A stretch of 34,933 nucleotides of DNA from an uncultured Oscillospiraceae bacterium (GTDB lineage Bacteria > Bacillota > Clostridia > Oscillospirales > Ruminococcaceae): contig CAJTVI010000013.1 in the NCBI GenBank assembly GCA_910579545.1, positions 1 through 34,933 on the forward strand, in the 5' to 3' direction. Below the pieces are notes generated by a model. The model made no database searches, was not told where the DNA came from, and saw only the letters and a list, made by a program, of their open reading frames with translations. This document shows, in pieces, positions 1-8,387 of this stretch. The number at the start of each line of letters is the position of its first letter. The first letter of the stretch is position 1. The translations under genes and the position numbers were made by a program.

Positions 1-50
1 GGACCCCTGCCCCGAAAGCCTTGCGAGACTCTCCCCCGCGCCCGTATGGG

Positions 51-79
51 GTGACAGCCGCGCCGCCGGGTGGTATACT
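51..79 (+). promoter_or_regulatory. Promoter upstream of mtaB
   Basis: GTGACA at 51-56 and TATACT at 74-79 are separated by exactly 17 bp, with TGG just before the -10 (extended -10). The inferred start of transcription lies about 75 bases before the mtaB start codon. The spacer is strikingly like that of the promoter at 10706-10734. Confidence 0.7.
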
Positions 80-163
80 GGGAATATCCGGGCGCGCCCG
101 CCCCCGCCGCAAAGCGCCCCAAAAGCACCCCCCAAAAACCTAAAGACAAGGAGACCCCCATTT

Positions 164-1465
164 ATGCGCATCCGCTTTTACACCCTGGGCTGCAAGGTAA
201 ACCAGCATGAGACCGGCGCGCTGGCCCGGCTTTTTTGTGAACACGGCTACCTGCTGGCCGGGCCGGACGAGCCGGCCGACGTGTATGTGGTCAACAGCTG
301 CACCGTAACGGCGGGCGGCGACAAAAAAAGCCGGCAGTGGCTGCGCCGCGCCCGGCGGGAAAACCCCGGCGCGGTGACCGTGCTGGCCGGCTGCTACCCC
401 CAGGCGTTTCCCGAGGAGGCCGCCGCGGCGGCCGAGGCGGACGTGGTAATGGGCAATGCCGACCGGGCCGGGCTTTTGCGGGCGGTGCAAAGGGCGCTGG
501 ACACCGGCGAGCGGGTGGTGGAGATCCGCCCCCACACCCGCGGCGAGGCCTTTGAGGAGCTGCCCATCGACCGGCCGCTGGGCCACACCCGCGCCTTTAT
601 CAAGGTAGAGGACGGCTGCAACCGGCAGTGCGCCTACTGCGTGATCCCCCGGGCGCGGGGGCTGGTGCGCAGCCGCAGCCGCCAGAACGTGCTGGAGGAA
701 CTGCGCGCTCTTGCCCAGAACGGCTGCCGGGAGGTGGTGTTTTCGGGCATCAACCTGCCCAGCTATGGGCTGGACACCGGGGATGACCTGGCCGGGCTGG
801 TGGAGGCCGCCGCGGCGGTGGAGGGCATCCGGCGCATTCGCCTGAGCAGCCTGGAGCCGGACCTTTTGCCCCCCGAGGCCATTGCCCGGCTGGCGGCGGT
901 GCCAAAGCTCTGCCCCCAGTTCCACCTCTCGCTGCAGAGCGGCTGCACCGCCACCTTGCGCCGGATGCGCCGGGTGTACACGGCCGAAGAGTACGCCGCG
1001 GTGGCCAGGGCCCTGCGCAGCGCCTTTGGCGGGCACGCCAGCCTGACCACCGATGTGATCGTGGGGTTCCCCGGCGAGAGCGAGGAGGAATTTTGCGAGA
1101 GCCTGCGGTTTGTGCAGGCGACGCGGTTTTTAAAGGTGCACGTCTTTCCCTTTTCGGCCCGGCCGGGCACCCCGGCGGCGGAGTTTGCCGGCCAGATCCC
1201 CGAGCCGGAAAAGGCCCGCCGGGTGCGGCGGATGCAGGCCGCGGCGGACGAGGTGCGGGCAGAACTGATCCGCGGCATGGCGGGCGAGCGGGCCGAAATT
1301 TTGCTGGAGGCCCCCCTTTCGGCCACCCTGTTTACCGGCTACACCCGCCGGTATGTACCGGTGGCGGTGAGCGCGCCGGGCTGCCGCAAGGGCCAGATCG
1401 TGCAGGCGGTGCTGGGCGAATGGGACGGCGAGCGCTGCCGCGCCCGGTTTGAAAAGGTGCTGTAG
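164..1465 (+). CDS. mtaB: tRNA t6A37 methylthiotransferase MtaB
   Basis: Radical-SAM methylthiotransferase of 433 residues that converts t6A37 to ms2t6A in ANN-decoding tRNAs. The N-terminal UPF0004 domain has the cluster-binding cysteines C10 (in TLGCKVN), C46 (NSCTV) and C77 (AGCYPQ). The radical-SAM cluster motif CxxxCxxC is at C152, C156 and C159 (DGCNRQCAYC). The last ~65 residues resemble a TRAM domain. TLGCKVNQ and the overall length favour MtaB over MiaB or RimO. AAGGAG at 148-153 supports the ATG at 164. The gene is alone behind its own promoter, and no clear terminator follows it. Confidence 0.95.
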   Translation: MRIRFYTLGCKVNQHETGALARLFCEHGYLLAGPDEPADVYVVNSCTVTAGGDKKSRQWLRRARRENPGAVTVLAGCYPQAFPEEAAAAAEADVVMGNADRAGLLRAVQRALDTGERVVEIRPHTRGEAFEELPIDRPLGHTRAFIKVEDGCNRQCAYCVIPRARGLVRSRSRQNVLEELRALAQNGCREVVFSGINLPSYGLDTGDDLAGLVEAAAAVEGIRRIRLSSLEPDLLPPEAIARLAAVPKLCPQFHLSLQSGCTATLRRMRRVYTAEEYAAVARALRSAFGGHASLTTDVIVGFPGESEEEFCESLRFVQATRFLKVHVFPFSARPGTPAAEFAGQIPEPEKARRVRRMQAAADEVRAELIRGMAGERAEILLEAPLSATLFTGYTRRYVPVAVSAPGCRKGQIVQAVLGEWDGERCRARFEKVL

Positions 1466-1538
1466 GTCTGGCTCTGGCCCGCCGCCGGCCCCGGCGCTTA
1501 AAAGCCCCTTGAAATGGACGTTTTTTTGTTTGGCCATC

Positions 1539-1567
1539 TTGCTCTTTTGCCGCAAGTATGTTATTGT
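1539..1567 (+). promoter_or_regulatory. Promoter of the hydrogenase gene
   Basis: TTGCTC at 1539-1544 and TATTGT at 1562-1567 are spaced by 17 bp, with TG one base before the -10. Transcription would begin near 1574, leaving a leader of about 134 bases. I recognise no known riboswitch in that leader. Confidence 0.5.
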
Positions 1568-1707
1568 TTTGACAAGGCAATGCGGCGCCGCCGGGGCCTT
1601 GGCAGAACCCCGCGCGCAGCCGTACCAATACCGCACCGGTTACCAGGCCAATGGGGCGCGCCCATACGCAAAGCGCCCCAACCTTTGCACAGAAGGGAGC
1701 GCATTTT

Positions 1708-3225
1708 ATGAGAGGCATCTACACTTCCGTAACCGACATCCGCCGCAAGGTGTTTACCGAGGTGGCGCGGATGTCCTACGAGGGCGGCGATTACGACGAT
1801 TACGCCAAGCAGATCAGCAAGCTGCCCTTTAAGATCATCCCGGGCGAGGTGAGCCGCCTGCGGGAGAGCATCTTTTTGGAGCGGGCCATCGTGTCCGAGC
1901 GCATCCGGCTGGCCATGGGCCTGTCGCTGCGGCCGATCAACGAGCAGGCCCCGGCCACCGAGGGGCTGGAGCACAGCGTGATCGCCGACAAATACTACGA
2001 CCCGCCGCTGATCAACATCATCAAATTCGCCTGCAACCGCTGCCCCGAAAAGCTAATCAAGGTGACCCCCATGTGCCAGCGGTGCCTGGCCCACCCCTGC
2101 GTGGAGGTCTGCCCCAAAAAGGCGGTGGATTTCCGCAATGGGCGCAGCCACATCGACCAGGACAAGTGCATCAAGTGCGGCAAGTGCGTGGACGCCTGCC
2201 CCTACCACGCGATCGTAAAGATGGAGCGGCCCTGCGCCGCGGCCTGCGGCATGAACGCCATCCATTCGGACGATCTGGGCCGGGCCGAGATCGACTACGA
2301 CAAGTGCGTATCCTGCGGGATGTGCCTGGTAAACTGCCCGTTTGGCGCCATTGTGGACAAGGGGCAGATCTTCCAGCTGATCCAGTCGATCAAGCGGGGG
2401 GACAAGGTATACGCCATTGTGGCCCCCGCCTTTGTGGGGCAGTTCCCCGGCCTGACCCCGGACAAGCTGCGCGCCGCCATGCAGCAGCTGGGCTTTGCCA
2501 ACACGGTAGAGGTAGCGGTGGGCGCCGATTTGTGCACCATTGAGGAAGCCAAGGACTTTTTGCGCGAGGTGCCCGAGCACCAGCCCTTTATGGCCACCAG
2601 CTGCTGCCCAAGCTGGAGCGTGATGGCCAAAAAGCTCTTCCCCGAGATGGCAAGCTACATCAGCATGGCGCTGACCCCCATGGTGCTTACCGCGCGGCTG
2701 GTAAAGCGCAAGTACCCGGGCTGCCGGGTGGCCTTTATCGGGCCCTGCGCCGCCAAAAAGTTGGAGGCCAGCCGCCGCACCATCCGCAGCGATGTGGATT
2801 TTGTGCTGACCTTTGAGGAGCTGATGGGCCTGTTTGAGGCGCGGGAGGTAAACTTTGACGACCTTGAGGTGACCACCGAGATGAAGGAGGGCACCGCCGC
2901 CGGCCGCGGCTTTGCGGTGAGCGGCGGGGTGGCCCAGGCCGTGGCCGACACCATCCACCAGTGGGAGCCGGACCGGGAGGTAAAGATCGCCAGCGCCCAG
3001 GGCCTTGCCGAGTGCAAAAAGATGCTGACCCTGGCCCGGGCCGGCAAGTACAACGGCTACCTGCTGGAGGGCATGGGCTGCCCCGGCGGCTGCATGGGCG
3101 GCGCGGGCACCCTGGCCGACCCGGCCAAGGCCGCGGCCGAGTTGGCCAAATACAAAAAGACCGCCCCGATGCAGCAGGCCACCGAGAGCCCCTACGAGAT
3201 CGACCTTTCGGTGCTGAGCGAATAA
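1708..3225 (+). CDS. Monomeric [FeFe] hydrogenase, group B type
   Basis: Iron-only hydrogenase of 505 residues, probably cytoplasmic, exchanging electrons with ferredoxin to evolve or sense H2. The N-terminal half holds cysteine-rich Fe-S motifs: CxxC and CxxCxxxxCxxxC types near residues 109-135, a 4Fe-4S set CIKCGKCVDACP at about 154-165, and CVSCGMCLVNCP at about 200-211. The H-cluster domain shows the three signatures in the variant form of group B: TSCCPSW (~297), GPCAAKK (~345, where group A has MPC) and EGMGCPGGCMGG (~455). AGAAGGGAG at 1691-1699 fixes the ATG at 1708; an in-frame ATG at 1651 has no ribosome site. A strong terminator follows. The physiological direction cannot be read from sequence. 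Confidence 0.9.
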   Translation: MRGIYTSVTDIRRKVFTEVARMSYEGGDYDDYAKQISKLPFKIIPGEVSRLRESIFLERAIVSERIRLAMGLSLRPINEQAPATEGLEHSVIADKYYDPPLINIIKFACNRCPEKLIKVTPMCQRCLAHPCVEVCPKKAVDFRNGRSHIDQDKCIKCGKCVDACPYHAIVKMERPCAAACGMNAIHSDDLGRAEIDYDKCVSCGMCLVNCPFGAIVDKGQIFQLIQSIKRGDKVYAIVAPAFVGQFPGLTPDKLRAAMQQLGFANTVEVAVGADLCTIEEAKDFLREVPEHQPFMATSCCPSWSVMAKKLFPEMASYISMALTPMVLTARLVKRKYPGCRVAFIGPCAAKKLEASRRTIRSDVDFVLTFEELMGLFEAREVNFDDLEVTTEMKEGTAAGRGFAVSGGVAQAVADTIHQWEPDREVKIASAQGLAECKKMLTLARAGKYNGYLLEGMGCPGGCMGGAGTLADPAKAAAELAKYKKTAPMQQATESPYEIDLSVLSE

Positions 3226-3258
3226 GCTTTGCTTTTGAGCGCATCCCCAAATATCCAG

Positions 3259-3293
3259 AGCGCCCCCGGCCAAAACGGCCGGGGGCGCTTTTT
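3259..3293 (+). terminator. Terminator after the hydrogenase gene
   Basis: A perfect 13-bp stem (3259-3271 with 3277-3289) with a five-base loop is followed by five T residues, 34 bases after the hydrogenase stop. It also separates this gene from the convergent nanA. A second inverted repeat (3310-3319 with 3339-3348, 10 bp) lies closer to the nanA end but has no T run on either strand. Confidence 0.85.
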
Positions 3294-3369
3294 GGGGTTT
3301 GCCTATTTTGCGGGATGCATCTGGCGGGTGTGCCGCTTTGCATCCCGCGGCAGGAGCGCACGCCCCTTG

Positions 3370-4281
3370 TTAGGCGAGGTTTGCAATGGCGGCCGCGATC
3401 ATGCCGGCGGCCTCGTCCACGATGGCCGAATCGGATGGGGCAAGGTTGGGCAGCGGGGCGCGCACCCCGCCGATGTCCGGCCCGCCAGTGCGCCGCAGGA
3501 TCTCCTTCATCACGGCGTAGAGGTTGCCCTTGGCCTCGCACATCTTGTAGATGATGCGGCAGCAGTCGTTCTGGATGGCGCGGCCCTTTTCCACCTCGCC
3601 GGCCTTATAGGCGGCAAAGATGGCCAGGTACAGTTCGGGCATGACGGCGTAGGTGCCGCCGATGCCGCCGCCCGCGCCGGCCGCAAGGCCGGAAAAGAGC
3701 TGCTCGTCCGGCCCGTTGAAGACAAAGGCCCCGGCGTCCCGCCACATCTGGATGTCCTGCGCGGGCATCGAGGAGTTTTTGACCGCAATCACCCGCGGAT
3801 TTTTGAGCATCTCGGCCAGCAGCGGGCCGGAGAGGGCCACCCCCGCCAGCTGCGGGATGTTGTAGATGACAAAATCGGTATCCGGCGCGGCGGCCGAGAT
3901 ATCGTTCCAGTACTGGGCGATGGCCGCCGGCGGCAGGTGGAAGTAGATGGGCGGGATGGCGGCGATGGCGTCCACCCCAAGGCTTTGGGCGTGGGCCGCA
4001 AGTTCGCGGCTGTCGGCCGTGTTGTTGCAGGCCACATGGGCGATGATGGTGAGTTTGCCGCCCACCTCGGCCATCACGTTTTCGAGCACTAACTTGCGCT
4101 CGGCCACGCTCTGGTAGATGCACTCGCCCGAGGAGCCGCCCACATACAGGCCCTTGACCCCCTTTTGCAGCAGCCAGCGCGCCATGGCGCGCACCGCCGC
4201 GGGGCTGACCTCGCCGGCCGCATCGTAGCAGGCGTAAAACGCGGGGATGATCCCCTCAAATTTCGTCATATCCTTTGCCAA
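3370..4281 (-). CDS. nanA: N-acetylneuraminate lyase (DapA/NanA family)
   Basis: Class I aldolase of 303 residues, predicted to split N-acetylneuraminate into N-acetylmannosamine and pyruvate. GGSSGE (48-53) binds the pyruvate carboxylate, Tyr140 lies in YNIP, and Lys168 in AVKNSS is the expected Schiff-base lysine. YNIPQLAGV matches sialate lyases better than dihydrodipicolinate synthase. Start choice: AGGAGG (4294-4289) is 7 bases before a TTG at 4281, which I prefer. The ATG at 4269 (MTKFEG) is 19 bases away but has its own weak AAAGGA. It is the last gene of the leftward sialate transport operon, downstream of a YhcH-type protein, which supports the assignment. Other family aldolases such as KDG aldolase are less likely here. 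Confidence 0.88.
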   Translation of the reverse strand: MAKDMTKFEGIIPAFYACYDAAGEVSPAAVRAMARWLLQKGVKGLYVGGSSGECIYQSVAERKLVLENVMAEVGGKLTIIAHVACNNTADSRELAAHAQSLGVDAIAAIPPIYFHLPPAAIAQYWNDISAAAPDTDFVIYNIPQLAGVALSGPLLAEMLKNPRVIAVKNSSMPAQDIQMWRDAGAFVFNGPDEQLFSGLAAGAGGGIGGTYAVMPELYLAIFAAYKAGEVEKGRAIQNDCCRIIYKMCEAKGNLYAVMKEILRRTGGPDIGGVRAPLPNLAPSDSAIVDEAAGMIAAAIANLA

Positions 4282-4385
4282 ACAGAACCCTCCTTTTTAC
4301 AAGTTGGCGGGCTGGCCGCCCCGCATCCGCCGCAAGGGCCGGGGCGGCCGCCCGGGTTTTTGGTTTGCCGGCTGCCGCGCGCAGC

Positions 4386-4838
4386 CTACCGAAAGCGCAC
4401 CTTGAACACCGCCTTGCGCACGGTTTGGGGCTCGTCAAGGCAGATCTTGATCCGGTGGGCGTCCTCGGGGAATACCACCAGGAAATGGCCGGGCGAGAGC
4501 ACCAGGCTTTGCTGTGCCGTGCCGCGCAGGGCGTAAAAATCCGCTTCCTCCTTGCGGTCAAACTCGGTCAGGGTATCCGGCGGGGCAAGTTCCACCCGCT
4601 CGCAGCCGCTGAGCATAATGTGGATGTCGAGGTAGTTTTTGTGCGCCTCAAAAAAGGTCTCTTCCAGCGGCAGGGTGTCGTAGGTAAAGCCGGTAACATA
4701 CACGTTGCTGCCCGCAAGTTCCTGCCTTTTTTCGGTGACCGCCGCAAGGAACTCCGGGGTGATCTTGGCAAGCGCCAGATCGAGGCCCGGGTGGATGCCC
4801 CGGTAGTTGGCGGCGGCGGTGTTGGGAGCGTAGATCAT
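4386..4838 (-). CDS. YhcH/YjgK/YiaL family protein, probable sialic-acid anomerase (NanQ-like)
   Basis: A 150-residue cupin-like protein of the YhcH/YiaL family (DUF386). The E. coli member NanQ speeds interconversion of sialic-acid anomers so that imported alpha-Neu5Ac reaches the lyase quickly. Family hallmarks are EAHKNYLDIHIMLSG (about 64-78), with the metal-binding Glu and His, and the late FPEDAHR histidine. It lies between the transporter permease (4 bases downstream of that gene's stop) and nanA, the usual place for this gene in sialate loci. The 104-base gap to nanA holds a GC-rich inverted repeat (GGCCGCCCCG with CGGGGCGGCC) without a T run, perhaps an RNA-stability element. Confidence 0.8.
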   Translation of the reverse strand: MIYAPNTAAANYRGIHPGLDLALAKITPEFLAAVTEKRQELAGSNVYVTGFTYDTLPLEETFFEAHKNYLDIHIMLSGCERVELAPPDTLTEFDRKEEADFYALRGTAQQSLVLSPGHFLVVFPEDAHRIKICLDEPQTVRKAVFKVRFR

Positions 4839-4842
4839 GCCG

Positions 4843-5721
4843 TCACCCCTTTACCGCGCCCATGGTAATGCCCTGGGTGAAATATTTCTGGAAGATGAGG
4901 AAGACGATGATAATGGGCACCGAGGCCAGCGCCGCGCCGGCCATGAGCAGACCAAGGTCCACGCTGGTTTCGGCCTGCAGGGTGGCGATGCCGAGCGGGA
5001 TGGTAAAGAACTCGCCGCTGGCCAGCATGATCAGCTGCATAAAGTAGTCGTTCCAGGAATTGATGAAGGTAAAGATGGCCAGCGCGCCGATGCCGGGCTT
5101 GATCATGGGCACCACAACGGTGGTAAAGGTTTTGAACTCGCTGGCGCCGTCGATGCGGGTGGCCTCCAGGATCTCGCCCGGGATGCCCTCAGAAAACTGC
5201 TTCATCAAAAAGACGCCGAACGGCCAGCCGACCGTGGGGAAGATGACCGCCCAGAGGGTGTCGTACAGCTTGAGGGCCGACATCTCCTTGAGCAGCGGGA
5301 TGAGGATGACCTGCTTGGGCAGGGCCATGGCGCAGATGATGAGCGAGAACATGAACACCCGCCCATTGAACCGCTTTTTGGCCAGGGCGTAGCCGGCCAT
5401 CGAGGCGGTGATGCAGGTGAGGATCATGGCCATCACCGACATGAACACCGTGTTGATGAGCCAGCGGATGGCCGCGGGGGCGCTGGGCCCGGCCGCCCCA
5501 AAGATGCGGAAGAGCGGGGCCGAGCGCTTGGCAAACAGCTTGGTAAAGTTGTTTAAGGTCCACTCGGTGGGGATGAACACCGGGGTGACCGAGTTGATGT
5601 CCTGCCCGGTTTTAAAGGCGCCGGTCACGATCCAGTAGAGCGGGAAGAGGAACAAAAAGGCCAGGATGATGAGGATCACCGTTGAGATGATGCGGTAGGC
5701 GCTGTTGTTTTTCTTTTTCAT
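4843..5721 (-). CDS. Carbohydrate ABC transporter permease, MalG type (sialate importer)
   Basis: Inner-membrane subunit of a CUT1 sugar importer, 292 residues with six predicted membrane segments. The first follows the lysine-rich N-terminus (IISTVILIILAFLFLFPLYWIV). The cytoplasmic EAA loop that docks the ATPase reads EATRIDGASEFKTF, around residue 190. Start choice: AAGGGGG lies 8 bases before the ATG at 5721, while the GTG at 5730 overlaps that site. The gene is 13 bases behind the MalF-type partner. No ATPase gene is present in the cluster, so the complex probably borrows a shared MsmK-type ATPase, as many Firmicute CUT1 systems do. Confidence 0.88.
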   Translation of the reverse strand: MKKKNNSAYRIISTVILIILAFLFLFPLYWIVTGAFKTGQDINSVTPVFIPTEWTLNNFTKLFAKRSAPLFRIFGAAGPSAPAAIRWLINTVFMSVMAMILTCITASMAGYALAKKRFNGRVFMFSLIICAMALPKQVILIPLLKEMSALKLYDTLWAVIFPTVGWPFGVFLMKQFSEGIPGEILEATRIDGASEFKTFTTVVVPMIKPGIGALAIFTFINSWNDYFMQLIMLASGEFFTIPLGIATLQAETSVDLGLLMAGAALASVPIIIVFLIFQKYFTQGITMGAVKG

Positions 5722-5734
5722 ACGGCGCACCCCC

Positions 5735-6652
5735 TTACTTTTCTTCGGCCAGCTTGAACTGCAGTGCGCTCAGCGCGCCGATGAAGATGGCAAGGATGAC
5801 CCCCATCGCATTGGCGTAGCCGAAATGGCCGGACTGCTCGGTAAGCTTAAAGGCCGTGTAGTAGATGTAGTACATCACCGTGTTGGTGCCCGAGCCGCCC
5901 GAGGTGAGCAGCTGGATAAGGGCAAAGCACTGGAAGGAGTTGATGGTGGTGATGACCAGGATGTAGAGGGTGGTGGGCATCATCTGGGGCCATTTGACCC
6001 GCCAGAAGGCCTGCATATCGGTGGCGCCGTCCACCTCGGCCGCTTCCACTAAGGTCTGGTCCACGTTGCCCAGCGCCGAGACATACAGCACGATGGGCTG
6101 GCCCACCGAGGTGGTGAACAGGATGAGGATGATGCACCAGAGGGCGTACTTGCTGTCGCCCAGCCAGTTGATGTTTTTGTCGATGACGCCAACGCCCTTG
6201 AGCACATAGTTGAAGATGCCGTAGTAGTTGTTGTACATCCACTTCCAGACGACCGTAACCGCCACCGAGCCGGTGACCACCGGCAGGTAAAAGATGCACC
6301 GGAAGGCCGAGAGGGCCGCGCTGTGCATCTTGTAGATGGCCGAGCCCACCCAGAGCGAGAAGGCGCAGACCGCTGGCACGCTGACGATCACGATCAAAAA
6401 GGTATTGCGCAGCGCCTCCAAAAAGTCGGCGTCCTGCCAGAGCTCCACAAAGTTTTTGAGCCCGATAAAGTTGCCCAGCATGGCCTTGTCGTGCATGTTG
6501 GCGTCGGTCAGGCTGGTGAGGATGCAGATGAACATCGGGATAATAACAAAGCCCGCAAAAAAGATAAGGCTGGGCAGCATAAACAGGTAACCGGCAATGT
6601 TCTCCCGGCGCTGCAGCGCCCGGCTCATCTTGGTGCCAGATCGTGTTGCCAA
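5735..6652 (-). CDS. Carbohydrate ABC transporter permease, MalF type (sialate importer)
   Basis: CUT1 permease of 305 residues, partner of the MalG-type gene downstream. After a short basic N-terminus (RALQRRENIAG) come six predicted membrane segments, and the EAA loop reads EAAEVDGATDMQAFW. The best start is a TTG at 6652: AAGGGG (6666-6661) sits 8 bases upstream. The ATG at 6676 has no ribosome site and overlaps that AAGGGG, and an internal ATG at 6628 (MSRALQ) is possible. A 17-bp hairpin lies between this gene and the binding-protein gene upstream and probably sets a lower dose of permease. Confidence 0.86.
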   Translation of the reverse strand: MATRSGTKMSRALQRRENIAGYLFMLPSLIFFAGFVIIPMFICILTSLTDANMHDKAMLGNFIGLKNFVELWQDADFLEALRNTFLIVIVSVPAVCAFSLWVGSAIYKMHSAALSAFRCIFYLPVVTGSVAVTVVWKWMYNNYYGIFNYVLKGVGVIDKNINWLGDSKYALWCIILILFTTSVGQPIVLYVSALGNVDQTLVEAAEVDGATDMQAFWRVKWPQMMPTTLYILVITTINSFQCFALIQLLTSGGSGTNTVMYYIYYTAFKLTEQSGHFGYANAMGVILAIFIGALSALQFKLAEEK

Positions 6653-6688
6653 AGATAACACCCCTTTCGTTGGCATTGCAGGGTACGC

Positions 6689-6731
6689 AAAAAGCGCGCC
6701 CCTCCCCGCGCGCAGCGCGGGGAGGGGCGCG
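6689..6731 (-). terminator. Intercistronic hairpin/attenuator between binding protein and permease genes
   Basis: A perfect 17-bp inverted repeat (6695-6711 with 6715-6731, 3-base loop) is followed on the minus strand by CTTTTT. It has the form of an intrinsic terminator yet lies inside the operon. Partial read-through or 3'-end protection would make the binding protein more abundant than the permeases. Confidence 0.75.
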
Positions 6732-6776
6732 AACCCTCAGTCAGTTGCTCAGGGTCTGGTCCTGCGTTGAGAGCAA

Positions 6777-8132
6777 TCAGCCGGCCGCGGCGTTGGCGTT
6801 GGCGGCGTACTCAGCCACAACGGTGGCCACGTCGGCGCCCTCGCCTACCTTCTGAAGCATGTTCCACCACTCGGTGCGCGCGCCGGCCCAGCCGGTGGTG
6901 ACCTGGTAGTAGTCGCCCAGATAGGGCATCAGGACCTGGTACTCGTTCATGATCTCGTTGTCGGCCCAGATGGTCGAGAGGTCGGTGCCCTCGGCGGCCG
7001 AGCGGACCGGGAAGTAGTTGGCGGTCTTGACAGCGTCCACGGTGTGCTCGCTGTCGCACATGTACTTGATGAACTGCTTGGCAGCCTCGATGCGGCCCTC
7101 GTCGCCGTTATCAAACACGCCAAAGCCCCAGATGCCGCCCTGCAGCTTGGGTTTGCCGTCCTCAGAGGGGAAGCCCATAAAGACGATCTCCTCGCCGTTC
7201 ATGGTCAGGCCCGCGCCGGTGTCGGCCGCGTTGGGGTTGAGCTGCTGGGCAATGTTCCAGCAGAAGGCCATCTTGAGGATGCCCTGGTAGAACAGCGCGA
7301 TCTCGTCGCCGCCGGCCAGGGAGGCGTCAAAGTTGATGCCGTCCATGCTGGCAAGCTGCTCAAGGGCTTTCACGTTCTTGGGGTCGTCCCAGGTGTACTT
7401 GCTGTGGGCAGCGTCGGTAAAGGTGCCGCCGTACAGGTTGTTCACCAGCGCGCGGGTGCCCTGGTCGCCGCCCTGGCCTGCGCAGTAAACCGCAGCCACA
7501 TCGCCATACTGGGCATTCAGCCGCTCCACGGCGGTGATGAAGTCCTCGGTGGTCCAGGTGTGGTTCTCAAGGTCCAGCAGGCCGTCGGCGCCGGCCTCTT
7601 TAAAGGCGGCCAGGTTGATGGCCATGCAGTGGGCGGTCATGACCAGCGGATACTCGTAGCATTCGCCGGCGGCGTTGATGCAGGCGCTCAGCACAGCCTC
7701 GTTGATCTCGCCCTTGTCGGTGGCGTCCAGCATGTCGCTCAGATCGACCATGTAGCCGTTGGCGCCCCAGTTGGCAACCAGGCGCTCGGGGCCTTCCATG
7801 ACCAGGTCGGGGGCGTTGCCGGCGGTGATGGCGGCGTTGACCTTGTCGTCGCCGTCCGCATAGGCCAGGTACTCGACCTTGACGGCGATGCCGGTCTCGG
7901 CGGTGAAGGCGTCGGTCAGAGCCTTGACGGCGTCCTCCTTGCCCCAGTCGCCGATGGGATAGGTCCACAGGGTGATCTCAGAGGCGGCAGCGGAGCTGCC
8001 GCCTTCCGCAGGCGCCTGCGGAGTGCTGGCCGCCGGGGTGCTGGCCGCGGGAGCGGAGCTTGCGCCGCCGCCGCAGGCTGCCAGAGACAGCACCATAACG
8101 GCCGCCAGCAAAAATGCAAGGATCTTTTTCAT
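6777..8132 (-). CDS. Extracellular solute-binding lipoprotein (family 1), probable sialate receptor
   Basis: Secreted lipoprotein of 451 residues that captures the sugar for the CUT1 permeases. The signal peptide begins MKKILAFLLAAVMVLSLAAC, with a lipobox ending at Cys20. A low-complexity Gly/Ser/Ala/Pro linker runs to about residue 50, and the family 1 binding fold starts at ITLWTYPIGDWG. AAAGGAGG lies 7 bases before the ATG at 8132. A good promoter is at 8239-8211. The binding specificity for sialic acid is inferred only from nanA and the YhcH gene in the same operon; binding of a ManNAc- or glycan-type ligand is possible. Confidence 0.85.
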   Translation of the reverse strand: MKKILAFLLAAVMVLSLAACGGGASSAPAASTPAASTPQAPAEGGSSAAASEITLWTYPIGDWGKEDAVKALTDAFTAETGIAVKVEYLAYADGDDKVNAAITAGNAPDLVMEGPERLVANWGANGYMVDLSDMLDATDKGEINEAVLSACINAAGECYEYPLVMTAHCMAINLAAFKEAGADGLLDLENHTWTTEDFITAVERLNAQYGDVAAVYCAGQGGDQGTRALVNNLYGGTFTDAAHSKYTWDDPKNVKALEQLASMDGINFDASLAGGDEIALFYQGILKMAFCWNIAQQLNPNAADTGAGLTMNGEEIVFMGFPSEDGKPKLQGGIWGFGVFDNGDEGRIEAAKQFIKYMCDSEHTVDAVKTANYFPVRSAAEGTDLSTIWADNEIMNEYQVLMPYLGDYYQVTTGWAGARTEWWNMLQKVGEGADVATVVAEYAANANAAAG

Positions 8133-8210
8133 GGTTGTTCCTCCTTTATTTTGGGGTGAATGCGTATGCATGGGTTGGCCTTGTAAGAAATAGTGGGTTC
8201 CCATGAACAG

Positions 8211-8239
8211 ATACTACTAAATTGTGTGCAAAAAGTCAA
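8211..8239 (-). promoter_or_regulatory. Promoter of the sialate transport operon
   Basis: On the minus strand TTGACT (8239-8234) and TAGTAT (8216-8211) are spaced by 17 bp, about 80 bases before the binding-protein start. The AT-rich DNA just upstream carries the candidate operator at 8248-8268. Confidence 0.75.
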
Positions 8240-8247
8240 CACTTTTC

Positions 8248-8268
8248 TGAAAGAAATTTTCAACAAAA
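8248..8268. promoter_or_regulatory. Candidate operator of the sialate regulon
   Basis: TGAAA-N5-TTTCA (8248-8262) is a perfect inverted repeat. Bases 8249-8268 match 10645-10664 at 17 of 20 positions, sharing TTTTCAACAAAA. The site lies directly upstream of the -35 of the transport-operon promoter. Binding by the neighbouring RpiR-type protein is inferred. Confidence 0.45.
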
Positions 8269-8387
8269 GGGTTACAAGATTTTTATTTGCGGATATGTTC
8301 TTTTTTGAAGCTTTTTTTCAGCGCCGGGGCGCCGCCAAAAAAGCCCCGGCCGGCTGCAAGGGGACCGGCATGGGGCGGGCGGGAATG

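Noticed and set aside
140..1036. Long minus-strand open frame of 298 codons opposite mtaB
   Set aside because: It is the GC-rich shadow of mtaB, with composition of His/Gly/Gln/Ala type and no family signature or ribosome site.
1574..1707. Possible riboswitch in the long leader of the hydrogenase gene
   Set aside because: The leader is GC-rich and folds locally, but no conserved core of a known riboswitch class is visible.
7044..8159. Plus-strand open frame of 371 codons opposite the binding-protein gene
   Set aside because: The minus strand encodes a lipoprotein with a clear signal peptide and ribosome site, so this frame is a shadow.
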